Origin: Oscillospiraceae bacterium
GTDB lineage: Bacteria > Bacillota > Clostridia > Oscillospirales > Acutalibacteraceae
Assembly (NCBI GenBank): GCA_015066245.1
Contig: SVOS01000009.1
Coordinates: forward strand, 1 to 57,208
Direction: 5' to 3'
Length of the DNA: 57,208 bases
The position numbers and the translations under genes are program-made. How positions within the stretch are numbered: position 1 is the first letter of the stretch; every line of letters begins with the position of its first letter. A model generated the notes under the pieces. That model was given only the letters and a program-made list of their open reading frames with translations, searched no databases and had not been told where the DNA came from. Below are positions 7,893 through 17,754 of this stretch, one piece after another.

Positions 7893-9923
7893 ATGAGCAG
7901 AATTAATGTACTTGATAAACATGTAGCAGAGCTTATTGCTGCAGGTGAGGTTGTAGAGAGACCATCCTCCGTTATTAAGGAGCTTGTTGAAAATTCCATA
8001 GACGCAGGTTCAACAAAAATTACTGTCGAAATCAAAAACGGCGGTAAGACTTTTATCCGTATTGCTGATAACGGTTGCGGTATTGAGCGTGAAGACGTCA
8101 GAACCGCTTTCTTAAGACATGCAACAAGTAAAGTTAAGGTTCAGGACGACCTGGACAGTATTTCTACTTTAGGTTTCCGTGGCGAGGCTTTGGCATCCGT
8201 CAGCGCGGTTGCCAATGTCGAACTTATTACTTGTGCAGACAGTGAAGAAATCGGAACATTTTATTCGATTTCGGCAGGCGAGGAAGTTGAGCTCAGCGAC
8301 ACAGGATGTCCTAAGGGTACTACAATCATTGTAAGAGACCTTTTCTTCAATATTCCTGCTCGTCAGAAATTTCTTAAAAAAGATGTTTCTGAAGGTAACG
8401 CTATAGCTCAGGTTATAGACAGAATCGCTTTATCGCACCCCGAAATTGCTTTTACCTTTATCCGTGACTCAAAGGTTGCCTTGAAAACATCGGGAGACGG
8501 CAAACTTAATTCTGCAATTTATTCAGTATTTGGTAGAGATTTTGCTAGTTCTTTGATTGAGGTGGATTATAAACTTGGTCCTGTTGAGGTCAAAGGATAC
8601 ATCTCAAAGCCTGAATCGGCAAGACCCACCAGAAGTATGCAGACCTTCTTTGTAAACGGAAGATTTGTCAAAACCAGAACCGCCGCTGCAGCTGTTGATG
8701 AGGCTGCTAAAGGCAGTGTTATGGTTGGCAAATTCCTCTCTTGCGTACTTAATATTTCTATGTCTTATTCTGCAGTTGACGTTAATGTCCATCCTGCAAA
8801 AATTGAAGTTCGTTTTGTTAACGAAAGACCCATATTTGATGCAGTATACCACGCTGTAAAATCGGCTTTACTTTCTGTAAATGATAGAAAGAGAGCTGAG
8901 CTTTTTTCGGAGGCTGCAAATAAACCTAAGGTAGAGCCCTTTACATATTCTACCGTAAAATCAATTAAAAATGCAGAGAATCCTCAGACAACACCCGCTT
9001 CAACTATCAGTCAACAAAAGCCATTCAAGCCTCTTTACGAAAAAACAGTAGCTGTAAATGATTTCAAAGAGCGAAACGATGCTTTCTTAAAGTCTCTTGA
9101 GAGAATCTCAAAAGATGAAGAAGTCAGAAAATCTGATATTAATATCTTTGTTGAGGATGAATCTGAGGTTAATATACCAAGTGATACTAAGTCGTCTGAT
9201 AAGTTAACTGATAATGTATTTGATATTTTTGATGATGTTTCTAAAACCGAAGAACAGGTCAGACCTTATGAAAATATCGTAACCGATGTTGAGGAAGATA
9301 AAGCAAATAAGGAACCTGAGAATTCTGTTTTGCTGGATGATGTATTCAGCAAGAAAGAAATTGAATTCAGATTTGTGGGAGAAGCGTTTTCCACCTACAT
9401 AATTGTTGAGATAGACAAAAAGCTTCTTTTTGTGGACAAGCATGCTTTACATGAGCGTATTATTTACGAAAAACTCAAAAGTGAAAATAATACCTTCAGC
9501 CAGATGCTGTTGGTGCCTGTAACCGTCACTCTGCAGAAAGAGGAGTACAATGCTTCTATCGAAAATCTTGATTTATTTAAAGAGGCCTCTTTTGAGGTTG
9601 AAGATTTTGGCAATGGCACAATACTTGTCAGAAGCTGTCCACAGTTTCTGGATTCTGCAGATGTTGAATCAAGTATTGCAGAGATGGCCTTGTACATAAG
9701 TCAACACAAGCTTGATGTATATACAGAGAAGATGGATTGGATTTTCCATAATGTGGCTTGTCGTGCTGCAGTTAAAGCAGGCAACAAGTCAAGTGAGACC
9801 GAGCTTATAGATTTAGTTAAGAAGATGTTGGCTGATCCTCAGCTGAAAACTTGTCCCCACGGCAGACCTGTATGTATTGAGGTTACAAAGAATGACATTG
9901 AAAAGCAGTTTGGCAGGGTGTAA
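7893..9923 (+). CDS. mutL: DNA mismatch repair protein MutL
   Basis: 676 residues. The GHKL ATPase domain is N-terminal: ELVENSIDAG, DNGCGI and FRGEALASV are diagnostic. An acidic, poorly conserved linker (about 330-480) leads to the C-terminal dimerisation domain. That domain ends with CPHGRPVCIEVTKNDIEKQF. It also carries DKHALHERIIYE, which resembles the endonuclease metal-binding motif DQHAxxERxxYE of MutL proteins from bacteria without MutH. ATG 7893 is 7 bases after GGAGG. The gene forms an operon with mutS and miaA. Confidence 0.97.
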   Translation: MSRINVLDKHVAELIAAGEVVERPSSVIKELVENSIDAGSTKITVEIKNGGKTFIRIADNGCGIEREDVRTAFLRHATSKVKVQDDLDSISTLGFRGEALASVSAVANVELITCADSEEIGTFYSISAGEEVELSDTGCPKGTTIIVRDLFFNIPARQKFLKKDVSEGNAIAQVIDRIALSHPEIAFTFIRDSKVALKTSGDGKLNSAIYSVFGRDFASSLIEVDYKLGPVEVKGYISKPESARPTRSMQTFFVNGRFVKTRTAAAAVDEAAKGSVMVGKFLSCVLNISMSYSAVDVNVHPAKIEVRFVNERPIFDAVYHAVKSALLSVNDRKRAELFSEAANKPKVEPFTYSTVKSIKNAENPQTTPASTISQQKPFKPLYEKTVAVNDFKERNDAFLKSLERISKDEEVRKSDINIFVEDESEVNIPSDTKSSDKLTDNVFDIFDDVSKTEEQVRPYENIVTDVEEDKANKEPENSVLLDDVFSKKEIEFRFVGEAFSTYIIVEIDKKLLFVDKHALHERIIYEKLKSENNTFSQMLLVPVTVTLQKEEYNASIENLDLFKEASFEVEDFGNGTILVRSCPQFLDSADVESSIAEMALYISQHKLDVYTEKMDWIFHNVACRAAVKAGNKSSETELIDLVKKMLADPQLKTCPHGRPVCIEVTKNDIEKQFGRV

Positions 9924-9925
9924 AT

Positions 9926-10879
9926 ATGAGTTTTGATAATAAACCTAAAGTAATAGCCATAGTTGGGCCTACTGCATCAGGAAAAACTGCACTTTCTGTA
10001 GAAATCGCCAAGAGATTCGGCGGAGAAATTGTTTCTGCTGACTCCATGCAGATTTATAAAGGCATGGATATAGCTACTGCGAAACCTACATTTTCTGAAA
10101 TGCAGGGGATCAAACATCACTTGATTGATTTTTTGCCTGCTGATGAGGTTTTTTCTGTAGCATCTTATGTTTCTCTTGCAAAAGAAGCTATCAAAAGCAT
10201 TGTCTCAGCAGATAAGCTTCCGATTATTGCAGGTGGTACAGGTCTTTATGTAGATAATCTTTTGTCGGGCACGGTTTTTGCCGAGGGTGATACTGACTTT
10301 GATTTAAGAGCTGAGCTTATCAAAAAATATGAGTCTGAAGGAATTGATGTTTTGCTTGAAGAGCTTAAGTCTGTAGACCCCAAAAGCTATGATAAGATTA
10401 AAGTGGAAAGGAATCCAAAGCGTATTATAAGAGCGCTTGAGATTTACAAGTCCACAGGAATCACTATGACTGAACAGAATATAAATTCAGTACCTCTTGA
10501 AAAACCCTATGATTCCATTAAAATAGGTCTTGATTTTAAAGATAGACAGAAATTATACGAAAGAATTAATTTAAGAGTAGATATAATGCTTGAAAACGGA
10601 CTGTTAAGTGAGGCTGAGGAGTTTTTTAAGTCTGATGTAAGCTCTACTGCGGTGCAAGCGATCGGATATAAGGAGCTGGCTCCATATTTCAGCGGAGGTG
10701 CTGATCTTGAGTCTTGCATTGAGTCTTTAAAGCGAGCTACCCGAAGATACGCAAAACGCCAGCTTACATGGTTCAGACGTGATCAGTCTACAAATTGGTT
10801 CTTTGTTGACGATTATACTAACTCCGACGAATTGTTATCGTCGGTAGTAGCTTTTTTAAGTTCAAAAGGATTTGATTAA
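9926..10879 (+). CDS. miaA: tRNA dimethylallyltransferase
   Basis: 317 residues. It transfers a dimethylallyl group to A37 of tRNAs reading UNN codons, producing i6A, the substrate of MiaB. The P-loop GPTASGKTALS (about 13-23), DSMQIYKGMDIATAKP and the C-terminal RATRRYAKRQLTWFRRD motif identify the family. It begins 2 bases after the mutL stop, so translation is probably coupled. Both enzymes of the ms2i6A pathway lie within 6 kb. Confidence 0.96.
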   Translation: MSFDNKPKVIAIVGPTASGKTALSVEIAKRFGGEIVSADSMQIYKGMDIATAKPTFSEMQGIKHHLIDFLPADEVFSVASYVSLAKEAIKSIVSADKLPIIAGGTGLYVDNLLSGTVFAEGDTDFDLRAELIKKYESEGIDVLLEELKSVDPKSYDKIKVERNPKRIIRALEIYKSTGITMTEQNINSVPLEKPYDSIKIGLDFKDRQKLYERINLRVDIMLENGLLSEAEEFFKSDVSSTAVQAIGYKELAPYFSGGADLESCIESLKRATRRYAKRQLTWFRRDQSTNWFFVDDYTNSDELLSSVVAFLSSKGFD

Positions 10880-10880
10880 A

Positions 10881-12170
10881 ATGAAAAAAGAAATCCTGAA
10901 AAGAATAGGTATTGTTGCTGTTATTTTTGCTATTGTAATTTATGTAGTTGTTATTGCAGTTAATGCAAATCTGAACAATTCCAATGAGCTTACAACTGAA
11001 ATAGCAGTAAAATATAAATATAACGAGAGTATTGCTGCAGATGCTTTGATTGTTCGCGAAGAAACAGTTATATATAATAATATTTCTTCGGGAGTTGAGT
11101 ATTATATCGTTGAGGATGGCGACAAGGTTGCAGTGGGAACTTCGGTTGCCAAGGTTTTCTCTGATGAGACAGATGCTTTGTTTTACAATAAAGTGCAGGA
11201 AATCGACAAAAAAATAGAAATTCTTGAAAGTCTTAACAAATCCTATGATAACGTAAGCAACGATGGTGCAGTTGATGCCCAGATATATCTTAACATCAAA
11301 GATCTTCTCAAGGCAGTTAACAACAATGATTATTCCGACAGAGAAAATTCCTCTCAGTCTCTTGTGTATTCTATCAATCAGCGACAGAGAATTGTAGGAA
11401 CTGTGTCTGACTTTAATACTCAGATTCAGACTCTTAAACAGGAAAAGGCAAAGTATTCTGATGCAGGTTCTTCTTATGTTCATGATATAAAAGCTCCGAA
11501 TGCTGGTTACTTTGTAGCAAATGTTGACGGATACGAAAATGTTTATGACTATGATACCGTAACTGAGCTTACTGTTGATGACCTTAACAGAGCATATATG
11601 CCTGAGAATGTAACAAATAACGCAGTAGGTAAAATTGTCAGCGGTCTTGATTGGTACATCGTATGCAAGCTTACATCTGACGAAGCGTTGTCCCTTTCTC
11701 ATAGCGAAAGCTATCCTAAGATTGTGTTTTCATCTGCATCCGATGAGCCTGTTCCTGTAGAGCTTGTTGCACTTAATCAGTCGTCAAAGCAAAGCGATGC
11801 TGTAGCAATATTTAAGTGTAATTATATGAATAATTCTCTCAGTCACATGAGAAATGAAACGGTACAGATTCTCATTAATGATTTTGAGGGCGTACGTTTG
11901 TCAAAGTCAGCTTTGCATGATGATTATGTAGAGATTCTGGACGAAGAGGGTGAGCCTACTGGTGAGACCGCTCGCGTTCAGGGTGTATATATCTTACACG
12001 GTAGTGAGCTTTTGTTCAGAGAGGTATCGGTAATTTTTGCAGGTAAAGATTTTGTAATTGTTGATATCAATCCAGAATCTGCAATACTCAAAAGTGACAG
12101 AACTATTATTATCAATGATGAAGTTGTAATAGAAGGTGAAAATTTGTATGACGGCAAGATTATTAAGTGA
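10881..12170 (+). CDS. HlyD-like membrane-anchored adaptor protein
   Basis: About 429 residues. One N-terminal membrane segment (about 6-28) is followed by an extracytoplasmic domain. A biotinyl-lipoyl-like segment (SSGVEYYIVEDGDKVAVGT) flanks a coiled coil (about 105-200), the layout of HlyD-type adaptors. No ABC or MFS transporter is encoded beside it. The gene sits between miaA and the yggS-sepF-ylmH-divIVA division cluster, an arrangement I recall from other Clostridia, so an envelope or septation role is possible but unproven. ATG 10881, with AAAGGA upstream, is preferred over TTG 10872. Confidence 0.72.
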   Translation: MKKEILKRIGIVAVIFAIVIYVVVIAVNANLNNSNELTTEIAVKYKYNESIAADALIVREETVIYNNISSGVEYYIVEDGDKVAVGTSVAKVFSDETDALFYNKVQEIDKKIEILESLNKSYDNVSNDGAVDAQIYLNIKDLLKAVNNNDYSDRENSSQSLVYSINQRQRIVGTVSDFNTQIQTLKQEKAKYSDAGSSYVHDIKAPNAGYFVANVDGYENVYDYDTVTELTVDDLNRAYMPENVTNNAVGKIVSGLDWYIVCKLTSDEALSLSHSESYPKIVFSSASDEPVPVELVALNQSSKQSDAVAIFKCNYMNNSLSHMRNETVQILINDFEGVRLSKSALHDDYVEILDEEGEPTGETARVQGVYILHGSELLFREVSVIFAGKDFVIVDINPESAILKSDRTIIINDEVVIEGENLYDGKIIK

Positions 12171-12864
12171 TATAGAATATAACTATAAAACTATCAGAGA
12201 GAATATATTTAACTCAGCTATCAAAGCAGGCAGAAACCCGGATGAGATTACGTTTCTCGCAGCAACCAAAACTGTTGAGCCTGAGTATATAAATTATGCT
12301 ATTTCTCTTGGCCTTGATCATATCGGAGAAAACAGAGTTCAGGAGCTTTTGTCAAAGTATGACAGCTATAACCTGGATAAGACTAAGCTTCACATGATCG
12401 GTCACCTTCAGTCCAACAAAGTCAGACAGATTGTAGGCAAGGTCGATATGATAGAGTCTGTTGATTCTATAAAATTAGCTACAGAGATTTCTAATCAAAG
12501 CGTAAAGCACAATGTCGAAACTGATATTCTTGTTGAAGTTAACATTGGCGGGGAAGAGAGCAAGTCCGGAATTGCTCCCGAAAAGCTGGAAGAACTTCTC
12601 TATGAAATCGCTCAACTTAAGGCGATAAATGTCAAAGGACTGATGACAATACCGCCGATTTGTGATAATAAACAGAAAATTTGCAGATATTTTGAAAATA
12701 TGCGTAAACTGTTTCTTGACATATCTGACAAAAAGATAGATAATATATCTATGAATGTCCTTTCTATGGGTATGTCTGATGATTATTGTGAAGCAATTGC
12801 AGAAGGTGCCACAATGGTTAGGATAGGATCTGCATTGTTTGGTGCAAGAAATTATAACATTTAA
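12148..12864 (+). CDS. YggS family pyridoxal phosphate homeostasis protein
   Basis: 238 residues, a single alanine-racemase-like TIM barrel without the second domain of racemases. It binds PLP and helps to balance B6 vitamers and amino-acid pools. Family marks are ITFLAATKTV (with the PLP-binding Lys), GENRVQEL, HMIGHLQSNK, and the end SMGMSDDYCEAIAEGATMVRIGSALFG. It overlaps the preceding gene by 23 bases (start ATG 12148 after AGAAGG). It heads the conserved yggS-sepF-ylmH-divIVA order. Confidence 0.93.
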   Translation: MTARLLSDIEYNYKTIRENIFNSAIKAGRNPDEITFLAATKTVEPEYINYAISLGLDHIGENRVQELLSKYDSYNLDKTKLHMIGHLQSNKVRQIVGKVDMIESVDSIKLATEISNQSVKHNVETDILVEVNIGGEESKSGIAPEKLEELLYEIAQLKAINVKGLMTIPPICDNKQKICRYFENMRKLFLDISDKKIDNISMNVLSMGMSDDYCEAIAEGATMVRIGSALFGARNYNI

Positions 12865-12884
12865 AATTACGGAGGTAATGAATT

Positions 12885-13331
12885 ATGGCAGGTTTTGTTG
12901 ATAAGTTTAAGCGTATGTGGGATGCTCCCGATGAAGAATATGAGTATGATGAGTACGGCTACGGTGATAACGAAGAAGAGGATGTAAGAGAGGACAGAGT
13001 TGAGTCCAGATCTTCTCAGAGAAATAAGGTTATCAATATCAATGCTACTGCTAAGCTTGCGGTTGCTCTTTTTAAGCCCGAAAGATTCGGCGAAGAAACA
13101 AGAGCTATCGCTGATGAGCTTTTAAAGACTCATACAGTTGTATTGAATCTTGAGAATACAAATCGTGATATGTCCAGAAGAATCATTGATTTTCTTTCCG
13201 GTGTTGCTTATGCTAACGGTGGTAAAATCAAAAAGGTTGCTTCCAGCACATTTATCATCATTCCCAATAATGTTGACCTTACTGGGGATGACTTGCTGGA
13301 CGAGCTTGAGAACAACGGCGTATACTTCTGA
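12885..13331 (+). CDS. sepF: Cell division protein SepF
   Basis: 148 residues. SepF binds the FtsZ C-terminal tail and anchors the Z ring to the membrane. The N-terminal amphipathic helix (GFVDKFKRMW), an acidic Tyr/Glu/Asp-rich linker (about 16-45) and the compact C-terminal domain (about 50-148, with VVLNLENTNRDMSRRIIDFLSG) are all present. GGAGGT precedes ATG 12885, and ylmH follows after 2 bases. Confidence 0.95.
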   Translation: MAGFVDKFKRMWDAPDEEYEYDEYGYGDNEEEDVREDRVESRSSQRNKVININATAKLAVALFKPERFGEETRAIADELLKTHTVVLNLENTNRDMSRRIIDFLSGVAYANGGKIKKVASSTFIIIPNNVDLTGDDLLDELENNGVYF

Positions 13332-13333
13332 TA

Positions 13334-14062
13334 ATGGACGAATCCCGTCTTTTGCTATCCAAAACCGATGATTTAGTCACGAAGTATTACTGTGGCGAGG
13401 TATCATCTTTGGGATTCCTTAATGAAATAGAAATTTCTCAGGTTCACAATTACTTATCCAATCAGTATTTAGATCATTATTTTTACGGCGGATATCCTTC
13501 AGCCACAAGAGTTTTGATGTATCTTGACGAGGATTATGATATTAGTGCCGATATAACAGCACTATGTATCACACCAAAGGGAGAGTCTGCTCTTACGCAT
13601 AGGGACTATCTGGGATCCATAATGGGACTTGGTATAGAACGTCAATGTGTGGGCGATATCATAGTACTTGATAATCAAGCGGTTGTGTTTTTAAAAAGAG
13701 AAATTTCAGATTATGTCATGAGAAATCTCACGTCTGTCGGAAGACAATCCGTGGTTGTGGATTTGTATACAGGAGATCTGTCTGAACTCAGGACAGAGCT
13801 AACTGAAAGAGAATTTCTTGTTACTTCGTTGAGGATAGATAACTTTGTAGCATCGGTATGTAATTGTTCAAGACAAAAGGCGTTGGAATTTATTAATTGT
13901 GACAAGGTATTTGTAAATTATTCAGTTGTTGTTAAGCCTTCAAAATCCATTATTTGTGGCGATACTGTCAGTATCCGCGGATACGGCAAATTTATAATTG
14001 GTGAAGTTTTACGCACTACAAAGGGATCAAGATTGGTCTTGTCTGTAATGCAGTATGAATAA
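13334..14062 (+). CDS. ylmH: S4 domain RNA-binding protein YlmH
   Basis: 242 residues. The middle domain is typical of YlmH (YPSATRVLMYLDEDYD; IGRQ-type segment at GIERQCVGDII). A C-terminal S4 RNA-binding domain follows (about 170-240, LRIDNFVASVCNCSRQKALEFI). YlmH proteins act on ribosomes, including rescue of obstructed 50S-peptidyl-tRNA complexes, and are linked to the division cluster. The stop overlaps the next gene region by a few bases, showing an operon. Confidence 0.9.
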   Translation: MDESRLLLSKTDDLVTKYYCGEVSSLGFLNEIEISQVHNYLSNQYLDHYFYGGYPSATRVLMYLDEDYDISADITALCITPKGESALTHRDYLGSIMGLGIERQCVGDIIVLDNQAVVFLKREISDYVMRNLTSVGRQSVVVDLYTGDLSELRTELTEREFLVTSLRIDNFVASVCNCSRQKALEFINCDKVFVNYSVVVKPSKSIICGDTVSIRGYGKFIIGEVLRTTKGSRLVLSVMQYE

Positions 14063-14075
14063 AGGGGATGAAAAG

Positions 14076-14909
14076 ATGCTTACTATTGAAGACATCAAAC
14101 AGGTCAGCTTCAGAAAAGCTGGATTCGGAGGATACAAGCCCGAAGATGTCGATTCTTTTATTGACCAGGTGCTTATTACAATGGAACAGCTTAAGAAGGA
14201 AAAGTCCGACCTCGTTAAGAAAATGGATATCCTTGCAACCAGAGTAGAGGAATATCGTGCTGATGAAGATGCAGTACGAAACGCTTTGCTCGCTTCTCAG
14301 CGTGTTGCTGATTCAACAATTAAAAGTGCAAAAGCAAAGGCTGCTCAGATTCTTGAAGAAGCAGATGCCGAAGCAAGAACCAAGTCCTTTGACCTTAATA
14401 TGCAGATAAAAGAGCAGAAAAAACAGTATGCACTTCTTTTATCTGAATGCAACAAACTCAGAGAAGAACTCATCAATGTATGTAATAAACATATTATTTC
14501 TGCAAAAGAGTTGCCCTCAGCAACAAAGGTAGAAATCATCAATAAACAGATGGAAGAAAAGTTCCCAACAGAAGAAGTTGATGAAATCGAGCGTGCTGAC
14601 GAAGTAATCAGAAACAAGATTTCTGTTGCTAATAGTCAGGAGCAGACAGCTGTTGCTGAAGAGGCTGAAGTGCAGAAAGCACCGGAATCTTCCTCTGAGA
14701 TTACCTTTGACAATCCCCCTGTAGAAGAAACTGTTGACAGTATAAATGTTGCAGATTTTTTCAGCAATGATGTTAATCTCGTTAACGATATTAATGTCAC
14801 TGAAGAAGATTCTGATGTAAAAGTTGCTGATAAAAAGAAAAAAGGCAAGCTTTTTTCAGGTTTAAAGTTCGGCGATGATTATAACATCGACGAAGATAAC
14901 GATAATTAA
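14076..14909 (+). CDS. divIVA: DivIVA domain protein
   Basis: About 277 residues. DivIVA proteins sense membrane curvature at poles and septa and recruit division or sporulation partners. The N-terminal lipid-binding DivIVA domain is clear (IKQVSFRKAGFGGYKPEDVDSFID). A long coiled coil covers about residues 30-150. The last 100 residues are acidic and low in complexity, ending DDYNIDEDNDN. ATG 14076 with AAAGGGG 8 bases upstream is preferred to ATG 14055, which lies inside ylmH. Confidence 0.9.
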   Translation: MLTIEDIKQVSFRKAGFGGYKPEDVDSFIDQVLITMEQLKKEKSDLVKKMDILATRVEEYRADEDAVRNALLASQRVADSTIKSAKAKAAQILEEADAEARTKSFDLNMQIKEQKKQYALLLSECNKLREELINVCNKHIISAKELPSATKVEIINKQMEEKFPTEEVDEIERADEVIRNKISVANSQEQTAVAEEAEVQKAPESSSEITFDNPPVEETVDSINVADFFSNDVNLVNDINVTEEDSDVKVADKKKKGKLFSGLKFGDDYNIDEDNDN

Positions 14910-14923
14910 TTGGAGAGAACAAA

Positions 14924-17689
14924 ATGGCACAGGATTATAATAAGACACTTAATCTTCCCAAAACCGACTTCCCTATGAGAGCAGGTCTTCCTCAGAGCGA
15001 GCCTGTTACCCTCAAAACTTGGGACGAAAAAGAAATCTACAAGAAATTAATGGAGAAAAACCAGGGCAAACCCCAGTTTATTCTTCACGATGGTCCTCCT
15101 TACGCTAATGGTAATATCCATCTCGGTACTGCTCTTAACAAGGTACTTAAGGATTTTATCGTCAGATATAAGAATATGTCAGGATTTAACGCACCTTTCG
15201 TTCCCGGATGGGATACTCACGGTCTTCCTACAGAGCTTAAGGCAAGAGCAAAAGCGGGTGTTTCCAGCTCTGATGCTATTTCTGATGTTGAGCTCAGAAA
15301 AATGTGCAGAGAGTTTGCTCTCGGTTATCTTGACGACCAGAGAAATCAGTTCAGACGTTTAGGTGTAATCGGCGAATGGGACAATCCCTATATCACTCTT
15401 ACCAAAGATTTCGAAGCTACTCAGATCGAGATTTTCTCTGAAATGGCTCAGAAGGGTTACATTTACAAGGGTTTGAAGCCTGTTTATTGGTGCCCTGAGT
15501 GTAAGACAGCTCTTGCAGAGGCTGAAATTGAGTATATGGATGCAACTTGTTACTCCATTTACGTTAAATTCCCTGTTAAGGATGACCTTGGCAAGATCTC
15601 TGCTATGGGTATTGACCCTGCAAAGACTTTCTTCGTAATCTGGACAACAACAACTTGGACATTGCCCGGTAACGTAGCAATCTGCGTAGGTCCCGAGTTT
15701 AATTATAATATCATCAAGACAGGTGACCAGTACCTGATTATGGCTGAGGAGCTCTACAAGAGTGCATTTGAGGCAGCAGGTATTGAGGAATACGAGGTTG
15801 TCGGCGAAATCAAGGGTTCAGACCTTGAGTTTATGAAGGCAAGCCATCCTTTTCTCGACAGAGAGTCACTTGTTATTGTTGGTGATCATGTTACTTTAGA
15901 AAGCGGCACAGGTTGTGTTCATACTGCACCCGGTCACGGTGTAGAGGACTACGATGTATGCCGTAATTATGACAATATTCCCATCATCGTTCCTGTTGAT
16001 GCAGACGGCAGACTTACTGAAGAAGCAGGTCAGTTCGCAGGTCTTTTAACTGACGACGCTAACAAGCCTATCGCTCAGCATCTTGAGGACCTTGGACTTC
16101 TCTTTGCTATCAAGAAGATTGTCCATCCTTATCCTCATTGCTGGAGATGTAAGAATCCCGTTCTTTTCAGAGCAACAAATCAGTGGTTCTGCTCTGTTGA
16201 TGACTTTAAAGAAGAAGCCGTTAAGGCTATCGAAACTGCCCAGTGGATTCCCGGTTGGGGTAAAGACAGAATTACCTCAATGGTAACTGAGCGTAAAGAC
16301 TGGTGTATTTCTCGTCAGCGCAGATGGGGTATTCCTATTCCAATTTTCTTCTGTGCAGATTGTGGAGAGCCTTATATCGACAAGGATGCTATGAAGGCAG
16401 TTGCTGACCTCTTCAGAGAGGAAGGCAGTGATGCTTGGTATATTCACGCAGCCGAGGATATTCTTCCCGAGGGTGCGAAGTGTAAAAAGTGTGGTCACAC
16501 CAAGTTTGAGAAAGAACGCGACATTATGGACGTTTGGTTTGACAGCGGTGTAACACACGCAGCAGTATGTAAGGCTAGAGATTACCTCAACTGGCCTGCA
16601 GACCTCTACCTTGAAGGTGCTGACCAGTACAGAGGCTGGTTCCAGTCCTCGCTTATCACATCAGTTGCTGCTTTCGGTCAGGCACCTTATAAGGCTGTTC
16701 TTACTCATGGTTGGGTTGTTGACGGCGAAGGCAGAAAGATGAGTAAGTCTCTCGGCAACGGTATCGATCCTCAGGAGGTTGTAGACCAGTATGGTGCTGA
16801 TGTACTCCGTCTTTGGGTTGCATCTTCTGACTATCATGCTGACATCAGAATTTCTAAGGATATCTTAAAGCAGCTTTCTGAGGCTTACAGAAAAATCAGA
16901 AACACTGCACGTTATATCTTAGGTAATATTTCAGACTTTAACCCTGACACTGATTCTGTAGCTATTGATGAGCTTATGCCTATTGATAAGTGGGCTATCA
17001 ACAAGCTCAATGAGCTTATGGCTAAGGTTAAAGCAGGTTATGATGCTTATGAATTCCATCAGGTGTACCATAGCATTCACAACTTCTGTGTTGTTGACAT
17101 GTCTAACTTCTACCTTGATGTACTTAAGGACAGACTTTACACAGAAAAGGCTGATTCTAAGGAGCGTCGTGCCGCTCAGACTACAATCTATATCATCCTT
17201 GACGCAATGACAAGAATGATTTCTCCCATACTTGCATACACTTCTGACGAAATCTGGAAGTATATGCCTCATAGCTCTGATGCTGATGCCGAGTGCATCC
17301 TCTTTAATGAAATGCCCAAGGCAATCGAGCTTTCTCTTGAAGAGAACTTTATTTCTGATTGGGACAAGATTCATGAGCTTCGTGATGTTGTTAAGAAGCA
17401 GCTTGAAAATGCAGTTAAAGAAAAGCTCATCAAGGCTTCTTTAGAGGCTAAGATTACTCTTACTGCAAGCGGCGACGAGTATAAATTCATCAAGTCCGTA
17501 GAGGCAGAGCTTGCTGCTGCATTTATTGTATCTGCAGTAGAAGTTGCTGAGGGCGATGGTGAGCTTAAGGTTAGTGTTGAGAAAGCAATGGGCGATAAGT
17601 GCGAGCGTTGCTGGGCATTCAGCGAAACAGTTGGTGCTAATAGCGAACATCCCACACTTTGTGCAAGATGTGCAGAAGTTCTTAAATAA
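14924..17689 (+). CDS. ileS: Isoleucyl-tRNA synthetase
   Basis: 921 residues, the bacterial short type. It charges tRNA-Ile and edits valine. The HIGH-type motif is PPYANGNIHLGTA (about residues 54-66) and the KMSKS motif is GRKMSKSLGNGI. The CP1 editing domain lies between (TTTTWTLPGN; GTGCVHTAPGHG). The C-terminal zinc finger is intact (CERCWAF and CARCAEV). It sits 14 bases after divIVA with its own GGAGAG, so there is no room for a T-box leader directly before it. Confidence 0.98.
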   Translation: MAQDYNKTLNLPKTDFPMRAGLPQSEPVTLKTWDEKEIYKKLMEKNQGKPQFILHDGPPYANGNIHLGTALNKVLKDFIVRYKNMSGFNAPFVPGWDTHGLPTELKARAKAGVSSSDAISDVELRKMCREFALGYLDDQRNQFRRLGVIGEWDNPYITLTKDFEATQIEIFSEMAQKGYIYKGLKPVYWCPECKTALAEAEIEYMDATCYSIYVKFPVKDDLGKISAMGIDPAKTFFVIWTTTTWTLPGNVAICVGPEFNYNIIKTGDQYLIMAEELYKSAFEAAGIEEYEVVGEIKGSDLEFMKASHPFLDRESLVIVGDHVTLESGTGCVHTAPGHGVEDYDVCRNYDNIPIIVPVDADGRLTEEAGQFAGLLTDDANKPIAQHLEDLGLLFAIKKIVHPYPHCWRCKNPVLFRATNQWFCSVDDFKEEAVKAIETAQWIPGWGKDRITSMVTERKDWCISRQRRWGIPIPIFFCADCGEPYIDKDAMKAVADLFREEGSDAWYIHAAEDILPEGAKCKKCGHTKFEKERDIMDVWFDSGVTHAAVCKARDYLNWPADLYLEGADQYRGWFQSSLITSVAAFGQAPYKAVLTHGWVVDGEGRKMSKSLGNGIDPQEVVDQYGADVLRLWVASSDYHADIRISKDILKQLSEAYRKIRNTARYILGNISDFNPDTDSVAIDELMPIDKWAINKLNELMAKVKAGYDAYEFHQVYHSIHNFCVVDMSNFYLDVLKDRLYTEKADSKERRAAQTTIYIILDAMTRMISPILAYTSDEIWKYMPHSSDADAECILFNEMPKAIELSLEENFISDWDKIHELRDVVKKQLENAVKEKLIKASLEAKITLTASGDEYKFIKSVEAELAAAFIVSAVEVAEGDGELKVSVEKAMGDKCERCWAFSETVGANSEHPTLCARCAEVLK

Positions 17690-17704
17690 TTGTGATTTAC
17701 CTTT

Positions 17705-17731
17705 AAGCGGTGTATTTCCTATACACCGCTT
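17705..17731 (+). other. Hairpin between ileS and lspA
   Basis: A perfect 10-bp stem (17705-17714 with 17722-17731, AAGCGGTGTA/TACACCGCTT) is not followed by a T run. It could be an attenuating, processing or RNA-stabilising hairpin rather than a full terminator. Confidence 0.55.
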
Positions 17732-17754
17732 GATGTGTATAAGGAGGTCATATA

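Noticed and set aside
10818..11702. A 294-residue open frame on the minus strand
   Set aside because: It lies antisense to the HlyD-like gene, is rich in Ile/Asn/Cys with no recognisable domain, and has no ribosome-binding site; it is a shadow of the coding strand.
14900..14930. T-box leader before ileS
   Set aside because: Only 14 bases separate divIVA and ileS, so there is no space for a T-box.
16931..17374. A 147-residue minus-strand frame inside ileS
   Set aside because: It is fully within a conserved synthetase gene, with no domain or start signals.
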